NCBI GenBank assembly: GCA_037974335.1
Contig: CM075760.1
Location: 8,677,432 to 8,741,431, forward strand
Length of the DNA: 64,000 bases
Direction: 5' to 3'
From: Prionace glauca
Taxonomy: Eukaryota; Chordata; Chondrichthyes; Carcharhiniformes; Carcharhinidae
Position numbers and translations under genes: made by a program. The notes under the pieces were generated by a model, which saw only the letters and a program-made list of their open reading frames with translations, was not told the DNA's origin and ran no database searches. Position 1 is the stretch's first letter; each line of letters starts with the position of its first letter. Shown piece by piece: positions 56,636 through 64,000 of the stretch.

Positions 56636-57059
56636 CGTTAGACAGTAACAATAAAGGTAAAGTCACCATCGCCGAGATGTCCACAGGCTGGTGGTGATTT
56701 AAGATCACATCAAATCTCAGGCGAGGTTCAAGATTGAGAAAACGCGACTTCATGAAGGACCTTTGACAAAGAGTCATGTGGACTCGAAACCTCAGCTCTT
56801 TTCTCTCCTTACAGATGCTGCCAGACCCGCTGAGATTTTCCAGCATTTTCTCTTTTGGTTTCATGGAACACCTCAACGGGTACAGGAACGAATTTCCGAT
56901 GTAAGTGTCGCTTTATCGTTACAAACCAGACATCCAGTAAGTGAGCTGGGCGACAATATTCTCATTACTTTCTGTACCTGTGAACGAGCACTTGAGATTC
57001 ACACACTACGACACGCAATGCCTCTGAATTTAAGACCTCTGCAATTTCTCATTATTTAA

Positions 57060-57252
57060 TCATACAGCCCTACAGAGCAGAAAGAGGCCCTTCGGCCCAT
57101 CGAGTCTGCACCGAACACAATCCCACCCAGGCCCTACCCCCATATCCCTACATATTATACCCACTAATCCCTCTAACCTACACATCCCTGGATACTAAGG
57201 AGTAATTTCTTAGTCTGACCAATCAACTTAGCCCGCACATCTTTGGACATCT
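57060..57252 (-). mobile_element. HE1-like SINE, partial
   Basis: Antisense CCTACAGAGCAGAAAGAGGC, CCTTCGGCCCATCGAGTCTG, CCCACCCAGGCCCTACCC and AGCCCGCACATCTTTGGAC. The tRNA-like head is missing. Confidence 0.8.
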
Positions 57253-57515
57253 TTAGTTAATAAGCTCCGTGTGTTTCGTCCTGCCAAAAACATCACAACA
57301 CAATCCTAGTTTTGTCTTCTTCTTCTGTTCGCATTTTGCTCATTTTTTTGTGCTTTATAAATAAGTAAACCACTGCGCCTTTCCTCTTTGAATTTCGCTC
57401 ATTCTGATTTCCATACAAACTCTTCCATTTTCTTCGAGTACATTTCCAACTCTCTTCATTTTAACCTTTTTACATTTTTCTGATTTAGTAAATGTTTTGC
57501 TCTCATTCCCCTTTA

Positions 57516-57747
57516 CCATAATTTCAAATTGTTTAACACGAACTGATCTATTTATCGAATATTTGTAACGTAACAACAGTACTGGCAACATTGAAAACAT
57601 ACAGAATATCTTTAAAATATTAATAAGTTTGATATTAGTGTTAAATTATGTTTCTGCTTCCGTATTTGTTCCTTCAATCAAATATTCCTCAAGAAAGAAA
57701 TGCGCCCCAATAATGAACTTAATCCTTTTGCCCTCTCCTGTTGGCAA
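57516..57747 (+). repeat. Direct repeat, left of intronless V
   Basis: About 232 bp (CCATAATTTCAAATTGTTTA ... CCCTCTCCTGTTGGCA), repeated at 58676-58908 with only a few differences. The two flank the V at 57815-58186. Confidence 0.9.
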
Positions 57748-57814
57748 TTTAATACCGCGTTTCTTAAAACGCTGATGTCCCAGGCACGGTGGAGCGGGTT
57801 TTAGAGACTGTGCA

Positions 57815-57853
57815 GGTTTTTGTCAGGGACCTCCCTGTGTTTAATACACTGAG
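57815..57853 (-). other. 23-RSS with altered heptamer (V at 57854-58186)
   Basis: Minus-strand CTCAGTG (57847-57853), 23-bp spacer (57824-57846), ACAAAAACC (57815-57823). The second heptamer base is T rather than A, within the critical CAC. Confidence 0.88.
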
Positions 57854-58186
57854 CCTCACGGCGCAGAGATAGGTCGCAGTGTCTGAAACCTGTACGTCTC
57901 TCACAGTCAGGATGCTGAGTTTGTTGCCTTCAGCGATTGAGGCAGTGATTCTCCCGGGTTGATCTGTTCCCCGAGTGGCCATCACCAGATGCTGGGGTGA
58001 CTGATTCGGGAGTTGTCTGTACCAGCGCAGGACGTTAAAATCAGTGGGGATGGTGCAGTTCATGGATAGGTTTCGCGCTTCACTGACAACCATCCGCGGA
58101 GGGAACTGCATCACTTCAGCTTCTCCGATAACCCCCGTACAGATCAGACTTAAAAATAGGAGAAAGTCGAAGCAAATCCAGAACAT
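57854..58186 (-). CDS. TCR V gene segment, intronless leader-V (family B, third member)
   Basis: A single 333-nt exon starts at the ATG at 58186 (an upstream TTG is in frame but unlikely). Leader MFWICFDFLLFLSLICTGVI, then VMQFPPRMVVSEARNLSMNC (first cysteine followed by T, an NCT sequon), LRWYRQLPNQSPQHLV, GRITASIAEGNKLSILTV and DTATYLCAVR. No stop. It is clearly diverged from the 27685 and 40981 copies yet has the same length and no leader intron, so the intronless state is old. The damaged heptamer may limit its use. Confidence 0.87.
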
Positions 58187-58675
58187 TCTCAATTATCGCG
58201 CAAAACCTGAAGATGAGAATTAACCGGGAGCCAAATGCTTTCTTCGGGTTCAGTTCAGTGCCGTGTTTATGTTGAACTGACAACAGCAGGCGGTTTCTCC
58301 TTTAACCACCCACACTGAGCTCTTGAGTCTGACACCAGCCCACACAACCTCTGAGCACACACCTGACCCGCTCATCTTATATATTTCTCACGCCTCACAC
58401 TGCTCCCTGCTGGTGTATGCTGGTAAATGCAGGGTGTAATTCTTCACTTGGACCTCCACAAGTTGCATTTCACCAAATAACTACAAATGAGAACAGCTGT
58501 TCCCTTCTTCCGGTTATAGGTCTTTTGTTGCTGGAGAGCTTGCAATCCTCCTTTATTCTACTTTCCAACGATTACAGTGCATTTACCTCTCACATTCTTG
58601 CTAAAGTTTTATTCCACTGTGGCCAGTTGCGGTGTGCCAAAAAGAAGGTCCCGATGTTAGTCCTAAAATAACGTT

Positions 58676-58908
58676 CCATAATTTCAAATTGTTTAACATG
58701 AACTGATCTATTTATCGAATATTTGTAACGTAACAACAGTACCGGCAACATTGAAAACATACAGAATATCTTTAAAATATTAATAAGTTTGATATCAGTG
58801 TTAAAATTATGTTTCTGCTTCCGTATTTGTTCCTTCAATCAAATATTCCTCAATAAAGAAATGCGCCCCGATAATGAACTTAATCCTTCTGCCCTCTCCT
58901 GTTGGCAA
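58676..58908 (+). repeat. Direct repeat, right of intronless V
   Basis: Partner of 57516-57747, offset 1160 bases, with a one-base insertion near the middle. Confidence 0.9.
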
Positions 58909-59069
58909 AATAACTACAATATACAACATTAAAACCTGTTCCATTCTGGAACCAATTCCAACAATTCCGTTATCTACAGCAATGACCTCTTGTCCTCGGC
59001 TGTTCTAGAAAGGGGAACATTTGGTTAACATTGACTTTACCAATCCAGTTGAGTATTTAAATGCCTCAA

Positions 59070-59164
59070 TCACCCCCCCCCCTCATTCTTCTGTACCCCA
59101 GCGGGTATGAGCCCAAGGTACTAAACCGCTCCTCATATGACAGCCCATTCAAAATACTGATGAG
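59070..59164 (-). mobile_element. CR1-like fragment (antisense)
   Basis: CCTCATTCTTCTGTACCCCA, GGGTATGAGCCCAAG and CCGCTCCTCATATGACAGCC match the antisense of the LSYEERL...LEFRRMRG region. Confidence 0.6.
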
Positions 59165-59705
59165 AACAGATGTGGAATACCGTAACCAGTTTTGGGCCTC
59201 TTATTTATTTCATTGGAGGTAGCTCGGAGAAGGTTAACGAGGATGATCCCCATTATGGAAGGATTGTCTTATGAGAAAAGGATAAAGAGGCTGGCCCTCT
59301 GCCCATTGGCATTTAGAAGAATGAGAGGTGATTTAATTGAAATATATAGGAGTATTGAGGGGCTTGACAAGCTAAATACTGAGAAGATGTTTCCCCTAAT
59401 GGAAGAGTCTAGACCAGAGGACAAAGTCTCAGAATAAATGGGCGCCAATTGAAAACTGAGATGAGGAACAATTTCTTCATTCGGAGGGCGGTAAATCTTT
59501 GGAACTCATTGCTGCAGAGAGCTGTGAGGGTAAAGTCATTGTTTATCTTTAAGGCTGAGATAAATAGATTTTTGATCAGTAAGTGAATCAAGAATTATGG
59601 GGAAAGGGCAATAAAGTTTACGTGAGGAATGTTGGAACATCCATGATTCCATTGAATGGCAGAGCAGGCTCGAGAGGCCTTACCCTGGCCCTTTGTCATT
59701 TGATC
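59165..59705 (+). mobile_element. Old CR1-like LINE 3' portion
   Basis: RRLTRMIPIMEGLSYEKRIK, LAFRRMRGDLIEIYRSIEGL, AACAATTTCTTCATTCGGAG, TTTGGAACTCATTGC and a 3' region with TTCCATTGAATGGCAGAGCA. Diverged, with stops and frame shifts, adjacent to an antisense fragment. Confidence 0.78.
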
Positions 59706-59854
59706 TTAAGGTTACAGCCTGGTTATTTTATGCCGAAAACACGGGGTTGTCAATTCTGTCAGAAAACACTCAGTCGAAAGGAAAATAATCATCAATTTAA
59801 CTAAAGAGTGTAATCAGCACTGTAGTGATTCAATGATCCAATGTTGCACATCAT

Positions 59855-60022
59855 TGGAGGATAAGAGGCAAATTATCACAGCCAATCCACATAACATTCA
59901 CATCCTTGAACTGTGGAAGGAAATGGAGCACTCGGGGGAAACTCACACATGGATATGGGTAGAGTGTGAAAATCGCATACACTCGCCCAAGGCTGGAATT
60001 GAATCCGTTTCCCTGTCGCCTG
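59855..60022 (-). mobile_element. HE1-like SINE, partial
   Basis: Antisense GCAAATTATCACAGCCAATC, GGAAGGAAATGGAGCACTCG and CTCGCCCAAGGCTGGAATTG. Confidence 0.65.
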
Positions 60023-60027
60023 TTTAT

Positions 60028-60077
60028 CTCTTAGTGATAACCACACTGGTTATCACCACACTGGTTATCACTAAGAG
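60028..60077. repeat. 16-bp perfect inverted repeat with a tandem 15-bp core
   Basis: CTCTTAGTGATAACCA (60028-60043) pairs with TGGTTATCACTAAGAG (60062-60077). Between them CACACTGGTTATCAC-type units repeat in tandem. It sits where the head of the SINE would lie. Confidence 0.85.
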
Positions 60078-60718
60078 GTTCTTCCTTCTTGTGAATGTGA
60101 TCACTATTTATGACAGGAATACTTCAGACATCAGATCTGTCTTTTCAAATTTAACTTGTCTGTTTAAACAGATTAAATCCTCAATCAAATTAACATTCAG
60201 TGGAATATCTATCTGTTCGCAGATGGTTTATTACTTGTGACATCAGAACATTCAGAACTAATTGTGAAATGGAATGTGTCATGTTCTTTTAATTAAATAT
60301 AACTGGTGGAATGAATGTTCAAAAATTTTCGATTCATTTTGAACCAACTGTTAAAATTCTTAAAATAAACCGCTATTTTGAGTTGAAACTGATCAACAAG
60401 TGACGGTTTATCTGGTTTTGCTGTCATGAACATTTCATTGTAAACTGTGAGGTATTTATGTAAATAAATACAAAAATAGTAATTCCAAATTAGATTGTTG
60501 ACTGACAGAAACACAACAAATATTTCCCCACGAACAGAGCACAGAAATAGAGACAGTCATGCAAATCAATCAACGGATTCCAGTAATGATTGTTTTTCAA
60601 TATTATTTATTCATCAGTTATGTGAGGAAAAACATCATGATGATATCTATGTTCAGAATTAGGAAATAATCCCTCTGATCCCGAAATATAATGACATGGC
60701 AAATTTGTTCATGGAAAT
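60078..60718. other. No gene recognised
   Basis: AT-rich spacer without motifs I can name. Confidence 0.4.
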
Positions 60719-61969
60719 ATAAGAACATAAGAACATAAGAAATAGGAGCAGGAGTAGGCCATCTGGCCCTTCGAGCCTGCCCCGCCATTCAATAAGATCA
60801 TGGCTGATCTGTCGTGACTCAGCTTCACCTTCCCGCCCTCTCCCCATAACCCTTAATCCCTTCTCTTATCAAAAACCCATCAACCCGTTTCTTAAAAATA
60901 TTTAGCGAGGCAGCCTCCACCACTTCAACGGGCAGAGAATTCCAGAGATTCACCACCCTTTGAGTAAAGAAGTTCCTCCTCAACTCTGTTCTAAACCGCC
61001 CCCCCCCTTTATCTTGAGGCTGTGCCCCCTAGTCCTACTGTCTTTTTTGAGCGGGAAGAGTCTCTCCACCTCTATCCTATCCATCCCATTCATCATCTTA
61101 TACGTCTCAATGAGACCTCCCCTCATTCTTCTAAACTCTAACGAGTACAAGCCTAGTTTATTCAGCCTCTCCTCATAGCTCAATCCCCTCAACTCCGGTA
61201 TCAGCCGAGTAAACCTCCTCTGCACTCCCTCCAGGGCCATCCTTGAGCAGATGCGGCGCCCAAAACTGCACACAGTACTCCAGCTGCGGCCTCACCAATG
61301 CCCTATACAGCTGCAGCAAGACCTCCCTACTTTTATATTCAATCCCCCTCGCTATGAAGGCCAGCATCCCATTCGCCTTCCTGACCACCTGCTGCACCTG
61401 CAAGCTGGGTTTTTGCGACTCATGCACAAGGACCCCGAGGTCCCTCTGCACCGTCGCCTGCTGCAGTTTTTCGCCCCGTAAGTAATAGTCCTTCCTACCA
61501 TTCCTCCTACCAAAGTGGACCACCTCACACTTGCCAACATTAAATTCCATTTGCCATTTCCTGGCCCATTCGCCCAGCCTATCTAGATCCTTCTGCAGAC
61601 TCTCCACACCCTCCGCACAATTTGCCTTTCCCCCAATCTTGATGTCATCACCAAATTTCGACACCCTGCACTCGGTTCCCTCCTCCAGATCATCTATATA
61701 AATGGTAAATAGCTGAGGCCCCAGCACCGACCCCTGTGGCACCCCACTAGTCACCAACCGCCAATCCGAATAGCATCCATTGACCCCCACTCTCTGCCTC
61801 CTATTTTACAACCAATCCTCTATCCACGCTAACACCCTACCCCCAACTCCATGTCCCCTGACCTTCTGCAATAACCTCTTGTGAGGTACCTTGTCAAACG
61901 CCTTCTGAAAATCCAGAAAGACCACATCCACCGGCTCTCCTCTATCCACTGCCCTAGACACATCCTCAT
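60719..61969 (-). mobile_element. CR1-like LINE, 5' truncated, broken RT
   Basis: Minus-strand copy with a full 3' end. RT landmarks are GVPQGSVLGP, SKFGDDIKIGG (FADD changed to FGDD), LYRALVRPQLEYCVQFWAPH and RRMRGGLIETYKMM. Defects: a stop near 61806 (in the LSNRRQ stretch), a small deletion near 61240 that shifts frame, and an expanded C run near 60999-61010. It ends at about 61969 within the DVSRAVDRG codons. Confidence 0.9.
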
Positions 61970-62209
61970 ATCCTGTGTTTCATCTCTTTCCCTGTCTTTC
62001 TCCTGTCTGGTTCTGTGTTTTGTCTCTCCACGATGGTTCATCATCTTCACGCCACAGCATAAATTCAGTGTCTGCCTAATCTATTCTCTCAGCCAGAGTT
62101 ATAGGCTTCTAAAAGAATGTAATTCAATTATCTGGAATCCGTCAGTGAGATTTACTCTCAAAGATCTCTTGAGCATTCTTTGGTCTTGAAATGCTCGATA
62201 TATTTTCTT
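61970..62209. other. No gene recognised
   Basis: Pyrimidine-rich flank of the CR1 copy; nothing identified. Confidence 0.4.
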
Positions 62210-62750
62210 CTGTATCTAACCTCGGCTGTAGCTAGTGATAAGGATTCGATGTGGCACTACCGAAAGATCGTCCCTTATACTTAGCCGGTGCTATACCTGT
62301 CCTTAGAATATTTGACGAGAAAGTGACGAGGAATATTTACTCTGGATCTAAACTCACTGTACTTGTCTTATGAATGTTTGATTTGACTTTGTCAAGGAAG
62401 ATTTAATCCGTATTTAATCTCTGCTGTAACTGACGTGGGTGTGTTTTGTGGAACGGTGTAGACGGCTCTTTCCCCTATACCGAACACTAATTTAAACCTG
62501 CCTCCCGAATCTCTGAAGGAAGAGTGAAGAAGGGGTTTTACGTAGAAGAGAGTCCATGCGCTTTCTGCCTCCTTTTTGTTTGAGCAGGCTTGTACAGGGA
62601 GTTTCATTTTGTTTCTAGACAGTATACTGTTCTCGGAATGTTTGATTTGGAAAGTATAGATGGAGATTCACTTTGTATCTAAATCATGCTAGTCCTTCCT
62701 TGGGAGTGTTTAATTTGGCAATGCAGAGGAAACTTTGCATTCTTCAGGTA
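62210..62750 (+). repeat. Degenerate tandem array, unit about 61-68 bp
   Basis: A loose motif (TTTACTCTGnATCTAAACTCnCTGTACTTGTC ... TGTTTGAT in pieces) recurs. TTACTCTGGATCTAA near 62338, TTAATCCGTATTTAATC near 62402, TTTCCCCTATACC near 62468, CACTTTGTATCTAAAT near 62669 and CTTTGCATTCTTCAGG near 62732 are spaced roughly 61-68 bp or multiples. It is highly diverged. Confidence 0.55.
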
Positions 62751-62752
62751 AC

Positions 62753-62860
62753 CCTATGTTACTCCTGTCCTGTAAATTTTTGATGGGACGGCCATCTCTA
62801 CAAATTTCATGGGGATTGAACTAGCCTCTTTATATTACAGTACACGTACCTCGTGTCAGC
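62753..62860 (+). repeat. Left arm of perfect 108-bp inverted repeat
   Basis: CCTATGTTACTCCTGTCCTG ... ACCTCGTGTCAGC is the exact reverse complement of 63016-63123 by base-by-base reading; the spacer is 155 bp (62861-63015). Confidence 0.97.
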
Positions 62861-63015
62861 TTCTATTATGAGGCCATGGCTTTGTTTAGTTTTCACTAGA
62901 CCCAAACTCTTAATATATTGCACGTAGAAATGTATATTGCCTGTCTCTATTCATGTTAAACTAGATGTTTTATCTGTTTGTACTAAATTGGACGCTGTCC
63001 CTGTTTATATTACAT

Positions 63016-63123
63016 GCTGACACGAGGTACGTGTACTGTAATATAAAGAGGCTAGTTCAATCCCCATGAAATTTGTAGAGATGGCCGTCCCATCAAAAAT
63101 TTACAGGACAGGAGTAACATAGG
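63016..63123 (-). repeat. Right arm of perfect 108-bp inverted repeat
   Basis: GCTGACACGAGGTACGTGTA ... AGTAACATAGG. Its outer end coincides with the start of CR1-like LINE sequence. Confidence 0.97.
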
Positions 63124-64000
63124 AGAGGTAATAAGCCGTGGATAACGAAGGAGGTGAAGGAAAGTGTTAAATTAAAAGCGGAGGAGTTTAGAGTAGCTAA
63201 GAGCAGTGGGCGAGAAGAGGATTGGGAAAGGTTTAAATGTCAACAAAGATTGACAAAGAAATTGATAAAGGAGGGTAGGAGAAGCTATGAGGCTGGGCTA
63301 GCACTTAATATAAAAAAGGATAGCAAGAGTTTTTATAAATATACAAAAAGGAAGAGGCTGGCTAGGACAAACGTTGGTCCTTTAGAGGATGAGAAAGGGG
63401 AGCTAGTGGTAGGGGATAGGGATATGGCTAAGGTCTTGAATAACTTCTTTGTTTCTGTCTTCACGGAGGAGGACATGAATAATTTGCCGGGTGTTAGCGA
63501 TGGAAAGGTGGTAGGAATGGAGGGTCTTAATGACATTACTGTTACTAGAGAGGTGGTGCTCGACAGACTGGAGGGGCTGATTGTGGACAAGTCCCCAGGA
63601 CCGGATGGAATGCATCCGAGGGTTCTGAAAGAAATGGCGGAGGTGATAGTGGATGCCTTGGTGGTTATTTTCCAGACGTCGCTGGATTCCGGGGAAGTGC
63701 CGGAAGATTGGAAAACGGCTAATGTTACGCCGTTGTTTAAGAAGGGTGGCAGGCAAAAGGCGGGGAATTATAGGCCGGTTAGTTTAACGTCTGTGGTAGG
63801 TAAAATGTTAGAAACCGTCATTAAGGAGGAAATAGCGAGGCATCTTGAGGGGAATTGCTTGATAGGGCGGACGCAACACGGTTTCATTAAAGGGAAGTCG
63901 TGTCTGACAAATTTACTGGAGTTCTATGAGGATGTGTCTAGGGCAGTGGATGGAGGAGAGCCGGTGGATGTGGTCTTTCTGGATTTTCAGAAGGCGTTTG
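63118..64000 (+). CDS. CR1-like reverse transcriptase ORF, partial, open
   Basis: The frame starting at 63118 has no stop to the window end: NKPWITKEVKESVKLKAEEF, EEDWERFKCQQRLTKKLI, YEAGLALNIKKDSKSFYKY, DMAKVLNNFFVSVFTEEDMN, SPGPDGMHPRVLKEMAEV, NYRPVSLTSVVGKMLETVIK and FLDFQKAF. Together with the 21-23 kb copy it is one of the two well-preserved CR1 frames. The first few codons belong to the flanking inverted repeat, so the true start is lost or lies outside. Confidence 0.85.
63124..64000 (+). mobile_element. CR1-like LINE, continues past right edge
   Basis: Plus-strand linker and RT start. It extends further 5' than any other copy of this subfamily here and is open to the window end. Confidence 0.92.

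Noticed and set aside
57355-58838. Frames FSMLPVLLLRYKYSINRSV in two places
   Set aside because: They lie in the 232-bp direct repeat and show no domain; explained by the repeat.
1-64000. Search for D, J or C segments, 12-RSS, LTR elements and CRISPR arrays
   Set aside because: No FGxG J motif with a 12-bp signal, no Ig constant domain, no long terminal repeat pair with coding parts between, and no regularly spaced repeats were recognised by eye.

Overview
The window looks like cartilaginous-fish (shark or ray) genomic DNA. It holds many T-cell-receptor variable (V) gene segments, a GPR139-like receptor gene of the kind amplified in sharks, and elasmobranch-type repeats: HE1-like tRNA-derived SINEs and CR1-like LINEs ending in a TTCTTATG-type tail. 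The species is inferred and was not tested by any search. The V segments resemble TCR alpha/delta V genes (YYCA-type ends, WYRQ core) and carry 3' recombination signals with about 23-bp spacers. No D, J or C segment was seen, so this is a slice of a V array, most likely TRA/TRD.

Layout. Positions 1-5.9 kb: CR1-like LINE debris, one intact-looking minus-strand V segment (2998-3602) and nested SINEs. Positions 7.4-9.9 kb: a two-exon GPR139-like receptor gene on the minus strand, whose first exon is only 70 bases. Positions 10.8-12.3 kb: a GC-rich repeat with a tandem YY1-like array; an inverted copy lies at 48.5-49.95 kb. Positions 13.2-20.5 kb: a scattered cluster of tRNA genes (Thr, Phe, Arg, Gln, Asn, intron-bearing Ile) with two degraded relatives and a CR1-like LINE. 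Positions 20.5-23.5 kb: an L2-like LINE split by a younger CR1-like LINE with a long open reverse-transcriptase frame.

Positions 24.0-44.5 kb: two direct copies of a 7-8 kb unit (24025-31805 and 37313-44526). Each carries a dead minus-strand V, an intronless plus-strand V and a plus-strand V broken by a CR1 fragment. Between the copies lie an intact-looking plus-strand V (32789-33741), a minus-strand V pseudogene (35721-36016) and an intact-looking minus-strand V (36436-36903). Positions 46-58.2 kb: five more V segments or pseudogenes in both orientations, mixed with LINE debris. Positions 58.7-64 kb: a direct repeat, CR1 copies, a degenerate tandem array, and a perfect 108-bp inverted repeat abutting a CR1 copy that runs off the right edge.

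The main points of interest are the freely alternating orientation of V segments (which forces some to join by inversion), a V family whose leader and V domain sit in one uninterrupted exon, and duplicated V copies whose differences concentrate in CDR1. No LTR retroelement, envelope-bearing element or CRISPR array was recognised.
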